Shown here piece after piece: positions 19,721 to 26,965 of a stretch of DNA of 44,385 nucleotides. The stretch spans positions 1 to 44,385 of the forward strand of contig NCEV01000044.1 in NCBI GenBank assembly GCA_002280875.1. Reading direction: 5' to 3'. The DNA comes from Caulobacter sp. 32-67-35. GTDB taxonomy: Bacteria; Pseudomonadota; Alphaproteobacteria; Caulobacterales; Caulobacteraceae. Numbering within the stretch: the first letter of the stretch is position 1; each line of letters begins with the position of its first letter. Both the position numbers and the translations under genes were made by a program. The notes under the pieces are model-generated. The model saw only the letters and a program-made list of their open reading frames with translations, was not told the DNA's origin and searched no databases.

Positions 19721-19746
19721 AACATCACGGCGCCGTGATCGGTTCC
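19721..19746 (-). promoter_or_regulatory. Possible GSR-type promoter containing a 16-base palindrome
   Basis: Read on the minus strand, GGAAC (19746-19742) is followed after 18 bases by GTT (19723-19721), one base longer than the seven exact GSR promoters in this window. Between the two boxes sits ATCACGGCGCCGTGAT (19724-19739), a perfect palindrome. It could be a repressor site over the promoter of the DUF4142 gene, or a shared operator with the divergent CoA-transferase gene. Confidence 0.4.
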
Positions 19747-19768
19747 GAGCAGGCTGGGGAAGATCGAC

Positions 19769-20965
19769 ATGGCTAGGGCGCCGCTGGACGGATTGCGGGT
19801 CATCGAAATGGGCTCGCTGATCGCGGGGCCCTTCTGCGGCCAGATCCTGGGCGACTTCGGCGCCGAGGTGATCAAGCTGGAAGACCCCAAGGTCGGCGAC
19901 CCGATGCGCCAGTGGGGTCGCAGCAAGCCTCAGGGCCTGTCACCCTGGTGGCCGGTGATCGGCCGCAACAAGAAATCCGTCACCATCGACCTGCGCACTG
20001 AGGAAGGCCGTGACCTGGCCCGTAGCCTGATCGCCCAGGCCGATGTCGTGGTCGAGAACTTTCGCCCGGGCACAATGGAGGCCTGGGGCATGGGCTATGA
20101 GGCCCTGTCGGCCACCCATCCGGGTCTGGTGATGGCGCGGGTGTCGGGCTTTGGCCAGACGGGTCCCTATTCACACCGCGCCGGCTACGCCTTGGTCGGC
20201 GAGGCCATGGGAGGGCTTCGCCACATCACCGGCGAGCCCGATCGCAATCCCGCGCGGGCGGGCATCTCGATCGGCGACAGCCTGTCGGGCCTCAACGCGG
20301 CGCTGGGCGTGATGATGGCCCTGCATTCGCGGGACCGCACCGGCAAGGGCCAGGTTGTCGACGCCGCCATCTATGAGAGCGTGCTGACGGTGATGGAGAA
20401 CCTGATCACCGAATATGACCTCACCGGCTATATCCGCGAACGGTCGGGCGCCGTGCTGCCCGGCATCGCGCCATCAAATGTCTATCCAACGAAAAGCGGC
20501 GAGCTGATCCTGATCGGGGCCAATCAGGACACCCTGTTCAAGCGTCTGTGCGAGCTGATGGGTCGACCGGATCTGGTCGATGATGTCCGTTATCGCGACC
20601 ATGCGGCGCGGGGCGCGCATCAGGGCGAGCTGGACGCCCGCATCGCCGCCTGGACCGCCGACCAGGAGATCGAGACCCTGCTGCCGCGCCTGGAGGAAGC
20701 CGGCATCGCCACCGGCCGGATCTATCGCGCGCCCGACATGCTGGCCGACCCCCACTTCGCGGCGCGCGAGTCTATCGTCAGCGTGCCCCATCCGGTGTTT
20801 GGCCAGGTGAAGATGCAGAACGCCTTCCCGCGCCTGTCTCAAACCCCCGGCGCGGTGCGCTGGACGGGCCCGACGCTGGGCGAGCATACCGACGCCGTGC
20901 TGCGCGAGGTGGCGGGCCTGAGCGAGGAGGCTATCGCCGGGCTGCGGGCGCGCAAGGTTCTCTAG
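19769..20965 (+). CDS. CaiB/BaiF (class III) CoA-transferase
   Basis: The 398-residue length and motifs are those of family III CoA-transferases such as formyl-CoA and carnitine CoA-transferase. PLDGLRVIEMGSLIAGPFCG opens the protein, the catalytic aspartate is Asp170 in SIGDSLSGLNA, and VENFRPGTMEAWGMGY is another family block. These enzymes move CoA between carboxylic acids through an aspartyl-CoA thioester. The substrate cannot be told from sequence. It stands alone between a divergent DUF4142 lipoprotein gene and a repeat. Confidence 0.9.
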   Translation: MARAPLDGLRVIEMGSLIAGPFCGQILGDFGAEVIKLEDPKVGDPMRQWGRSKPQGLSPWWPVIGRNKKSVTIDLRTEEGRDLARSLIAQADVVVENFRPGTMEAWGMGYEALSATHPGLVMARVSGFGQTGPYSHRAGYALVGEAMGGLRHITGEPDRNPARAGISIGDSLSGLNAALGVMMALHSRDRTGKGQVVDAAIYESVLTVMENLITEYDLTGYIRERSGAVLPGIAPSNVYPTKSGELILIGANQDTLFKRLCELMGRPDLVDDVRYRDHAARGAHQGELDARIAAWTADQEIETLLPRLEEAGIATGRIYRAPDMLADPHFAARESIVSVPHPVFGQVKMQNAFPRLSQTPGAVRWTGPTLGEHTDAVLREVAGLSEEAIAGLRARKVL

Positions 20966-20973
20966 CTTAGATC

Positions 20974-21078
20974 CTCCCCCTCTGGGGGAGGTGGCCCAGA
21001 GGGCCGGAGGGGGCCAGCTCGGCCGATGTCCGGCTAGCCCTCTCAGTCGCTCCGCGACAGCTCCCCCAGAGGGGGAGC
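20974..21078. repeat. Dispersed inverted-repeat element, family C
   Basis: Both ends carry self-complementary CTCCCCCTCTGGGGGAG-type palindromes, with GGTGGCCCAGAGGGCCGGAGG inside the left end. A close copy lies at 36227-36342. It is non-coding and lies between convergent genes. Confidence 0.75.
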
Positions 21079-21097
21079 AGCTATCACGCGCTTGCCT

Positions 21098-21148
21098 AGA
21101 GCCCTTTCCGACCTGATTGTTTCATCAGGGTCGGGCGAAAAGGGCTCT
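21098..21148. terminator. Long hairpin between CoA-transferase and HWE kinase genes
   Basis: AGAGCCCTTT (21098-21107) pairs with AAAGGGCTCT (21139-21148). Inside, CGACCTGAT pairs with ATCAGGGTCG apart from one bulged base. The hairpin lies downstream of both convergent genes and could terminate either. Confidence 0.5.
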
Positions 21149-21159
21149 AAATCAAAAGT

Positions 21160-21196
21160 TTAGAGCATTTTTCGATCCGATAACCGTTTCACACTC
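21160..21196. repeat. TAGAGCA-type alphaproteobacterial repeat, degraded
   Basis: A TTTAGAGCATTTTTCGATCC segment followed by GATAACCG and ending CTCTAG resembles the TAGAGCATGATCCG-type intergenic repeats common in alphaproteobacteria. It abuts the kinase stop codon. A still more degraded TAGAGCGTTTC occurs at about 28202. Confidence 0.4.
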
Positions 21197-23112
21197 TAGT
21201 GCCGCCCCGTCACATCCGCGATGGCCCGCGCGATCTGGTGCACATTGTAGGGCTTGCGAACGATCGGCGCGTCGAAGCCCATGGGCGCGGCCTTGTCGGC
21301 ATAGCCCGTGGCGAACACGAACGGGCGGCCTTCGCGGCGTAGAATTTCCGCCACCGGGGCCACCGACTGGCCGTTGAGGTCGGCGTCCAGCACCGCCACG
21401 TCGAACACCTGGTCCAGCATCGACAGGGCCTCGCTGAGCTCGGCCGCGCAGCCGACCACCACGACCCCGGCGTCTTCGAGACCGGCTTCCAGCTCGAGCG
21501 CCAGCAACAGAGAGTCCTCGACGATCAACACCTTGAGGCCGGCTATGGCCCCGGGGCGGACGTTCTCGTCGGCGGCGATGAGGGTCTCGACGATCCGTTC
21601 GGGGACAGCTTTCTCAGGTTCGGGCGGCGGGCCGTCGGCCAGGGCCTCGGGCGAGGCCTGGATCAGGGCGCTGAGACCGCCGCGCTTGTATTCCATGCGA
21701 GCGCGCCCGCCCAGTTCGCGGCCCACGACATCTTCGATCAGGGTGGCGCCAAAACCGCGCTTGGTCGGCTCGGTCGCCGGCGGTCCGCCGGTTTCCAGCC
21801 ACTCCAGCGCAAAGCCGCCCTCGGGCGAGCGACGCCAGACCACCTCGACCTTGCCGTTCTCGCTCGACAGCGCGCCGTACTTGACCGCGTTGACCGCCAG
21901 TTCGTGCAGGGTCAGCGACAGGGCCGAGGCCGCGCGCGGGGTCAGAAACAGCTCGGGGCCGTCCCATCGCGTCTGGGTCGGCGCCACGCCGCCCAGCTCG
22001 GCGGCGGCGATCCGCGCCAGGGTAGCCCCACGCCAGCGGGCGGCGCTCAGCAGATCGTGGGCCGAGCTCATGGACTTCAGCCGGGCGGCGAAGGTCTTCA
22101 GGAAGACGTCCAGCGAGGCCGACTTGCGGGCGGACTGGGCGGCCACCGATTGCACGACGGCCAGCAGGTTCTTGATGCGGTGGTCCAGCTCGGCCAGCAG
22201 GCTCTCGCGCTGCTCGTCCTGCTGCTTGCGATCGGTGATGTCCTGGATCACGCCGATCAGGCGGGTCGGTTCACCCTCTTCATCGAACGTCATCACGCCT
22301 GCGGCGCGGTTCCACTGGATGCGCCCGTTCTCGTCGGGATTGCGCCGGAACTCCACCTCGTAGCGGCCGCGTTTGCGCAGCTGCTCGTCGACGTTTTTCT
22401 GGATGCGGGCGCGGTCGTCCTGATGGACGTAGCGAAACAGGGACTGGCCATCCTCGGCCGGAACAACGCCCTCGGGCAGGTTGGCGATCTTGGCCAGCCG
22501 TCGACTGATCCGATAGATGTCCAGCGCGCGGTCCCACTCGAACTCGCCCAGGCTGGCCGCGCTGATGGCCAGGGCCAGCCGTTCGCCGTCCGGCGTCCGA
22601 GCGCCTGCCGGCTCCCCGCTCTCGCGGTCTTGCAGGAGCGTTTCCATCGCCAGGGCTGCAAGATCGATCAGGGACTGGCGCGCATCGGGCCGCTCAGAGG
22701 TTCTGGGCTGCGAATCTTCGACGCTGAGCAGCCCCACGACCTGACCATTCGGATCGATCAGGGGCGCGCAGGCCAGAAAGCCGATCGTCTTCAGCGACAG
22801 GGACGCCAGCCGGGCGTCCGAGCGCGCGTCCGGGCAAATCAGGGGTTCGCGCAAGGCGATCAGCAGGTCGGCGACCGAGCCTTGCCGGGGCGTCACGCCG
22901 CCGCCGCCGCCGAAACTGGCCTTGCAATGCAGCCGGCTCGCACCGATCAGCCAGAGGGCCGCATGAGGCGCCTGAAAATGCGTGGCCGCCAGGCGCACCA
23001 GCCGCAGGAAACGCGGATCATCGCCCAGCTTGTCAAAGGCCTTCAACGCCTTGGTGGCGCGCAGCCGAACGGCTTCCTTGTCGGCGTCTTGCGCGGAACG
23101 GGGCTCCTCCAT
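21196..23112 (-). CDS. HWE-family hybrid histidine kinase (GAF-PAS-HWE-receiver)
   Basis: This is a 638-residue soluble kinase. A GAF-like sensor (about 25-165) is followed by a PAS/PAC domain (about 178-295). The HWE transmitter has phospho-acceptor His311 in LDHRIKNLLAVV, His403/Glu404 in HELAVNAVKYGAL, and the conserved Trp438. The C-terminal receiver (about 526-638) has Asp576, a VIVED-type acidic pocket at 530-533, a FATGY motif at 600-604 and Lys620. There are no membrane segments. HWE and HisKA_2 kinases are the usual inputs to PhyR, and FATGY-type receivers are known GSR regulators, so a role in stress signalling is plausible but inferred. It is divergent from the 23285 gene. Confidence 0.88.
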   Translation of the reverse strand: MEEPRSAQDADKEAVRLRATKALKAFDKLGDDPRFLRLVRLAATHFQAPHAALWLIGASRLHCKASFGGGGGVTPRQGSVADLLIALREPLICPDARSDARLASLSLKTIGFLACAPLIDPNGQVVGLLSVEDSQPRTSERPDARQSLIDLAALAMETLLQDRESGEPAGARTPDGERLALAISAASLGEFEWDRALDIYRISRRLAKIANLPEGVVPAEDGQSLFRYVHQDDRARIQKNVDEQLRKRGRYEVEFRRNPDENGRIQWNRAAGVMTFDEEGEPTRLIGVIQDITDRKQQDEQRESLLAELDHRIKNLLAVVQSVAAQSARKSASLDVFLKTFAARLKSMSSAHDLLSAARWRGATLARIAAAELGGVAPTQTRWDGPELFLTPRAASALSLTLHELAVNAVKYGALSSENGKVEVVWRRSPEGGFALEWLETGGPPATEPTKRGFGATLIEDVVGRELGGRARMEYKRGGLSALIQASPEALADGPPPEPEKAVPERIVETLIAADENVRPGAIAGLKVLIVEDSLLLALELEAGLEDAGVVVVGCAAELSEALSMLDQVFDVAVLDADLNGQSVAPVAEILRREGRPFVFATGYADKAAPMGFDAPIVRKPYNVHQIARAIADVTGRH

Positions 23113-23196
23113 ATTCCGACCATAGACTCGCTTCGCGTCAGGCGCGAGTGGCGATAAAAATTCTGCAGTGGTGAAGCTTCCGCCGCGCGTTATTAT

Positions 23197-23222
23197 GGAA
23201 CTGCACGCCGAGGCTCCGCGTT
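23197..23222 (+). promoter_or_regulatory. Possible GSR-type promoter with an 18-base spacer
   Basis: GGAAC at 23197-23201 is followed after 18 bases by GTT at 23220-23222, upstream of the DUF883-like gene. The spacer is one base longer than in the exact sites elsewhere in the window. Confidence 0.35.
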
Positions 23223-23284
23223 GACGGGGCTAAGCTAGATCGCCAGCGCGCGCCGCTGGTTGCGCCCGCGAACCGGAGATGACC

Positions 23285-23635
23285 ATGCCTGCTGATGTCC
23301 TGAAGACCGCCGCGAAAGACGCTGACAAGGTCAAGAGCGCCGCCGCCGCCGCGGTCGATCACGCCGAGCACAGCTTCGTCGAAGCCGCCAACGCCGCCAA
23401 GGTGTCGCTGGCCGAGGCCGCCAAGCGGGTTGAAAAGTCGGTCGCCGAGGGCTTTGACACCCTGCGCGCCCAGAGCCGCACCTATACCGACACCGCAGGC
23501 CAGCAACTGGACGACGCCCAGCGCTATGTCACCGAGCGAGTTCGCGAACGTCCGCTGACGGCCACCCTCGCCGGTCTCGGCGTTGGCGTGCTCATCGGCC
23601 TGCTGATTGCCGGCAACCGAAATACCCACCGGTGA
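23285..23635 (+). CDS. Small ElaB/YqjD (DUF883)-like membrane-anchored protein
   Basis: Starting at ATG 23285, six bases after GGAG (an alternative ATG lies at 23279), it encodes about 116 residues. A long charged, alanine-rich amphipathic helix occupies residues 1-85, then RERPLTATLAGLGVGVLIGL and a short tail form a C-terminal membrane anchor. This layout matches the DUF883 family, tail-anchored proteins associated with ribosomes and stationary phase in E. coli. Its stop overlaps the GTG of the next gene, so the two are co-translated. A weak GSR-like promoter lies upstream. Confidence 0.72.
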   Translation: MPADVLKTAAKDADKVKSAAAAAVDHAEHSFVEAANAAKVSLAEAAKRVEKSVAEGFDTLRAQSRTYTDTAGQQLDDAQRYVTERVRERPLTATLAGLGVGVLIGLLIAGNRNTHR

Positions 23636-24030
23636 TCTTCGAAAAAACCCTGATGACGCTTGCGGCGGCGGCGGCCATAGCGGCTGCGGCCGCCGTTGGC
23701 GTGTTCGCCGCAGCCTTCGCCCTCTATGCGGTTGTCCAGGTCTATCTGGGCGCTGCGGGCGCCGCCGCCGTTGTTGCAGCGGTCGCAGCTCTGATCGTCG
23801 CGATCGCCGGTCTGATCGCTGCTCGCAAGGTCGAACAGCGCCAGGCTCCCAGCCAGGGCGCTACGCCGGACTCGTTTGGTCTGACGGAAAAGATTGTCGG
23901 CATTGTTCGCGATCGTCCCCTGCTGTCGATCGGCGCGGGGCTCGCAGCGGGTGTCTTCGCGTTGAAGAATCCGGTTCTGACGGCGGCTGTTTTCAAGGCC
24001 TTCATGGAACCGCGGCAACCGCCACGCTAA
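23632..24030 (+). CDS. Small membrane protein, phage-holin-superfamily-like (DUF1469 type)
   Basis: The 132-residue protein begins at GTG 23632 inside the preceding stop. Two hydrophobic segments (about 8-35 and 42-64) form a hairpin, then a linker and a third weaker hydrophobic stretch (RPLLSIGAGLAAGVFALKNP, about 94-113). The general design is that of actinobacterial Holin-X/DUF1469 proteins, which often accompany DUF883 proteins in envelope-stress operons. Nothing suggests phage lysis. The pairing with the upstream DUF883-like gene supports a joint membrane role. Confidence 0.65.
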   Translation: MIFEKTLMTLAAAAAIAAAAAVGVFAAAFALYAVVQVYLGAAGAAAVVAAVAALIVAIAGLIAARKVEQRQAPSQGATPDSFGLTEKIVGIVRDRPLLSIGAGLAAGVFALKNPVLTAAVFKAFMEPRQPPR

Positions 24031-24044
24031 ATACCCTTCTGCCT

Positions 24045-24074
24045 GCGTTCCCGTCCTCCCCTCCTTGGGAACGC
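24045..24074. promoter_or_regulatory. Hairpin in the sodB leader
   Basis: GCGTTCCC at 24045-24052 and GGGAACGC at 24067-24074 form an exact 8-base stem with a 14-base pyrimidine-rich loop. It ends 17 bases before the sodB ATG. It could terminate the upstream gene, act as an operator, or structure the sodB leader. Confidence 0.5.
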
Positions 24075-24091
24075 CATCCCATGGAGTGACC

Positions 24092-24712
24092 ATGTCCTAC
24101 ATCCTGCCTGAGCTGCCCTACGCCTATGAGGCGCTGGAGCCGACGGTTTCGGCCAATACCCTGCATTTCCACCATGACAAGCACCACGCCGCCTATGTCA
24201 CGGCCCTCAACGGCCTGCTGAACGGTGACGACAAGGGCTCGCTGGAAGAGGTCATCAAGACCGCCGCCCCGGGCAAGGTGTTCAACAACGCCGCCCAGGC
24301 CTGGAACCACGCGTTCTTCTGGGACGCCATGAGCCCGGAAAAGACCGCGCCGGGCGCCGAGCTGGCCGCCGCGATCAATGAAGCCTTTGGCGATCTGGCC
24401 GCCCTGAAGACCGCCTTCGTCACCGAGGGCGTCGGCCACTTCGCCTCGGGCTGGGTGTGGCTGGTCGCCGAAGGCGGCAAGCTGAAGGTCATCTCGACCC
24501 ACGACGCGGCCACCACGGTGACGGAAGCCGGCGTGACCCCGCTGCTGGTCTGCGACGTCTGGGAGCACGCCTATTATCTGGACCACCAGAACAACCGGAA
24601 GGGTTTCCTGGAAGCCTGGTTCGACACCCTGGCCAACTGGACCCTGGCCGACAGCCAGTTCGCGGCGTCCAAGGGCGCGGGCGAGGTCTGGGCCTATCCG
24701 GCTCCGCAATAG
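24092..24712 (+). CDS. sodB: Superoxide dismutase [Fe]
   Basis: The 206-residue protein converts superoxide to oxygen and hydrogen peroxide. Metal ligands are visible: His27 (LHFHHDKHHAAY), the histidine of AWNHAFFWD, and the aspartate and histidine of CDVWEHAYYLD. FNNAAQAWNHAFFWDAM follows the iron-type pattern of E. coli SodB, whose N-terminus it also resembles. I start at ATG 24092 because the N-terminus SYILPELPYAYEAL aligns with the family; a longer frame exists. It has no signal peptide, so it is cytosolic. A hairpin in the leader and a strong terminator at 24735 bracket it. Confidence 0.95.
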   Translation: MSYILPELPYAYEALEPTVSANTLHFHHDKHHAAYVTALNGLLNGDDKGSLEEVIKTAAPGKVFNNAAQAWNHAFFWDAMSPEKTAPGAELAAAINEAFGDLAALKTAFVTEGVGHFASGWVWLVAEGGKLKVISTHDAATTVTEAGVTPLLVCDVWEHAYYLDHQNNRKGFLEAWFDTLANWTLADSQFAASKGAGEVWAYPAPQ

Positions 24713-24734
24713 CCACAGCGGCCTGAAGTGTGGG

Positions 24735-24761
24735 ACGGCGCGGCCATGGCCGTGCCGTTTT
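24735..24761 (+). terminator. Rho-independent terminator of sodB
   Basis: ACGGC-G-CGGCC and GGCCG-T-GCCGT form a stem with an AT loop that ends in TTTT, 22 bases after the sodB stop and between convergent genes. Confidence 0.7.
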
Positions 24762-24766
24762 GCGTT

Positions 24767-25561
24767 TCAGGCCTGCCGACGGTCGAAGGCCCAGCTGCGC
24801 AGCGTCACGAAATCGGTGCGCTCAAAGCCCATGGCCGTGACCCGGATCTGGGTCGGATCAATCTCGATGATGTTGAAGCTGGGCGGCACGCCGCGCTCGC
24901 GCACCGACAGCGTACCCGACACCACCGCCCGCGTCTTGCCGTCACCGAAAGGATAGGGCGACACGAACGGCGTATGGATATGGCCAGACAGGACCAGGTC
25001 CGCCCCGGCCATCGTCAGGCTGTTGGCGGCCCGGGTTCCGCCATGCACCTCGCTGGTCATCGGCTCGCCGGTCAGCTCCATCAGGGGGTGATGGCAGACG
25101 ACGATGCGAGCGTCGCCCGGCGCGCTGGCCAGCTGGCCTTCCAGTCGGCGGATTTGGCTGCCGGAGATGGCGCCCTTCGACCAGTTCCAGCGCAACTGCG
25201 CGCGCCGGGCGGTGTTGACCCCGAATACCGACACCCCCGGGGCGCGCCAGACGCCGCCATCGGCGGGGCCAAAGCGCGCCTCATAGCGCCGCCAGGGCGC
25301 GATGAACCGCTCCAGCAGTTCGCCTGGCCCGACATAGGGCGTGTCGTGATTGCCGGGCGTGGTGAACAGGGGTGTGGGCGCGCGATCGAGCCAGGCCCTG
25401 GCCGCGTCGAACTCGGCCACGACGCCGTCGCGGGTCAGGTCGCCTGCCGCCACCATCAGATCGGGCTTTTCCTGATGAAACCGCGCCAGCGCCGCCTCTG
25501 TCGCGGCCTGGTTCTCGCCACCGAAATGAATGTCGGAAACCTGGATGATCTTGATGGTCAT
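24767..25561 (-). CDS. Calcineurin-like metallophosphoesterase
   Basis: The 264-residue protein has all five metallophosphatase blocks: DIH (VSDIHFGG), GDLT (VAAGDLTRDG), GNHD (TTPGNHDTP), the HH pair of VVCHHPLME, and GHIHTP. The family uses a dimetal centre to hydrolyse phosphomonoesters or phosphodiesters; the closest pattern is the Icc/CpdA group. I start at ATG 25561, two bases after the stop of the lipid-kinase gene, so the two genes are one operon driven from the GSR promoter at 26442-26466. With a lipid kinase as partner it may act on a phospholipid-derived or cyclic nucleotide substrate, but this is only inference. Confidence 0.88.
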   Translation of the reverse strand: MTIKIIQVSDIHFGGENQAATEAALARFHQEKPDLMVAAGDLTRDGVVAEFDAARAWLDRAPTPLFTTPGNHDTPYVGPGELLERFIAPWRRYEARFGPADGGVWRAPGVSVFGVNTARRAQLRWNWSKGAISGSQIRRLEGQLASAPGDARIVVCHHPLMELTGEPMTSEVHGGTRAANSLTMAGADLVLSGHIHTPFVSPYPFGDGKTRAVVSGTLSVRERGVPPSFNIIEIDPTQIRVTAMGFERTDFVTLRSWAFDRRQA

Positions 25562-25563
25562 GG

Positions 25564-26418
25564 TCACTCGGGCAAAGCCACGGCGCGGAAGGCCTTGGGA
25601 CGGAAACGGATTTGAATCTCCGGCCCCAACCGCATCGGTTCTCCATCGAGCAGGGCGGGAATCCGGCCGCCGGCCCACACCCGGCCGACGCGGCAGCGAC
25701 CCATGCTCACCGAAGGATCATCACGCCAGGTTCCGCTCAGCGCGCTGACCCCCAGGCGGAAGATCTCGATGGCGTTGGACGGATCGACGGCCGCCGCCTC
25801 CAGGGCCCGGTCGTCTTCGTCCAGGACCGTGGAGACCAGGGGGCACATCAGGGTCAGGGCTTCAGCCTTCTGCTTGGGTCGACCATCAAGGGTAAAGCGC
25901 AGGCGGCCTGAAAAGGCGCGGCGAAAGGCCCGCTGGGCGCGCAGGGCGGTCAGCCGGATCTGTCCGGCCCGCGCGGCCTCGCGGGCGTCCGCCCAAAGGG
26001 CGGGACTGCCCAGGATGGCGGCGACGAAGAACAGGCGTCCAGCCACCTCGCCGCCCGACACCATGCGCGGCGCGCCGTCCGTCAGGCAGGCCGCCATGGC
26101 CTCGGGCCACGAGCGCTCGCCGTAGAAGGCGCGAGGCAGCATGTTCATCGTCCCGCCGGGCAGGGGCGCGATGGGCGGGCCGTCGGGACCTGACATCTCC
26201 GCAGCGGCCCGGGCCGTGCCGTCGCCGGCGATGACAAAGACGGCGTCAGGATCGGAATCGATGACGCGGCGCAGGCAGGCGGCCAGATCGCCATCGGGCG
26301 TGTGCACCGTTCCGGCTACGCCCTGTTCAGCGAGAATGCGCTCGGCGATGGCCGGCGCATCGGCGCCAACTGATCCCGAAGCGGTGTTGGCGATAATTTC
26401 GACGCGACGCACGGGCAT
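25564..26418 (-). CDS. Diacylglycerol/sphingosine kinase-family lipid kinase
   Basis: The protein has 284 residues. The DAGK catalytic domain shows VEIIANTASGSV at the N-terminus, the GDGT nucleotide motif in VIAGDGTARAAAE and the second glycine motif PLPGGTMNMLPR, followed by the beta-sandwich C-terminal domain. It should phosphorylate a lipid hydroxyl with ATP. The ATG at 26418 touches GAGG, too close for a ribosome binding site; GTG 26412 has a six-base spacer and is probably the true start, giving 282 residues. A perfect GGAAC-N17-GTT promoter lies just upstream, so membrane-lipid modification appears to be part of the stress response. Confidence 0.85.
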   Translation of the reverse strand: MPVRRVEIIANTASGSVGADAPAIAERILAEQGVAGTVHTPDGDLAACLRRVIDSDPDAVFVIAGDGTARAAAEMSGPDGPPIAPLPGGTMNMLPRAFYGERSWPEAMAACLTDGAPRMVSGGEVAGRLFFVAAILGSPALWADAREAARAGQIRLTALRAQRAFRRAFSGRLRFTLDGRPKQKAEALTLMCPLVSTVLDEDDRALEAAAVDPSNAIEIFRLGVSALSGTWRDDPSVSMGRCRVGRVWAGGRIPALLDGEPMRLGPEIQIRFRPKAFRAVALPE

Positions 26419-26441
26419 CCTCGCTGCATGGGGAGTCGGTT

Positions 26442-26466
26442 AACGGCCAAGCTTTTCGGCGGTTCC
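26442..26466 (-). promoter_or_regulatory. GSR (EcfG/SigT-type) promoter of the lipid kinase operon
   Basis: On the minus strand GGAAC (26466-26462) is followed by exactly 17 bases and GTT (26444-26442), the published alphaproteobacterial EcfG consensus. Predicted transcription starts about 17 bases before the coding start. It is divergent from the site at 26479. Confidence 0.75.
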
Positions 26467-26478
26467 GAGCCTCACAAC

Positions 26479-26503
26479 GGAACCTTGCATACGGCGGGTC
26501 GTT
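26479..26503 (+). promoter_or_regulatory. GSR promoter of the glycine-zipper lipoprotein gene
   Basis: GGAAC (26479-26483), 17 bases, GTT (26501-26503), 34 bases before the ATG at 26538. It forms a back-to-back pair with the minus-strand site at 26442. Confidence 0.78.
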
Positions 26504-26537
26504 AGTCAGACCGGGATAGCTCGATGGGAAACCCACT

Positions 26538-26879
26538 ATGAAAATGACCATGATCGCCCTGCTGGGTGTCGGCTTGATGGCCACGGCCTGCACATCGACC
26601 GGCAATGTAGAACGTAATGCCGCCGGCGGCGCAGCGCTTGGCGCGCTCGCAGGCGCTGTGATCGGCAATAATGTGGGCAGCGGCAGCGCCAGCACGGGCG
26701 CAGCCATCGGCGCGGCCCTCGGCGGCACCGCTGGCGCCGTCAAGGGCTGCCGTGAAGACGGCGGTTGCGGCGCGAACACGGTCAATCGCCGCCAGTACTA
26801 CGATGAACGCGCGGGCCGCTATTACTATTACGACGCTGGCAGCGGCCGATACTTCTGGGAAGACGGTCGTCCCCGTTAG
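26538..26879 (+). CDS. Glycine-zipper lipoprotein
   Basis: The 113-residue protein has a lipoprotein signal (LLGVGLMATAC, lipidated Cys18). A glycine-zipper segment, AAGGAALGALAGAVIGNNVG, is continued by GAAIGAALGGTAGAVKG (about 29-69); this is the pattern of paired Gly-rich transmembrane helices. The tail is tyrosine-rich (RRQYYDERAGRYYYYDAGSG). It is probably an outer-membrane lipoprotein that can oligomerise. A GSR promoter lies directly upstream and a strong hairpin follows, so it is a single-gene stress-induced unit. OsmB/SlyB-type proteins have this design, but I do not recognise an exact family. Confidence 0.85.
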   Translation: MKMTMIALLGVGLMATACTSTGNVERNAAGGAALGALAGAVIGNNVGSGSASTGAAIGAALGGTAGAVKGCREDGGCGANTVNRRQYYDERAGRYYYYDAGSGRYFWEDGRPR

Positions 26880-26905
26880 GGAGCGATCGCGCCGATGAAA
26901 AACCC

Positions 26906-26938
26906 AAGGGGCGGCCGGCAGATTGCTGGTCGCCCCTT
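26906..26938 (+). terminator. Terminator of the glycine-zipper gene
   Basis: AAGGGGCG and CGCCCCTT pair as the outer stem, with CCGGC and GCTGG (one G-T pair) continuing inside. It begins 26 bases after the stop codon. Confidence 0.65.
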
Positions 26939-26965
26939 GTCATGTCCATCACACGGGGAGGCACT

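Noticed and set aside
23632-24030. Possible prophage remnant, because of the holin-like protein
   Set aside because: No other phage gene is nearby. The protein is co-translated with a DUF883-like protein, which points to an envelope role.
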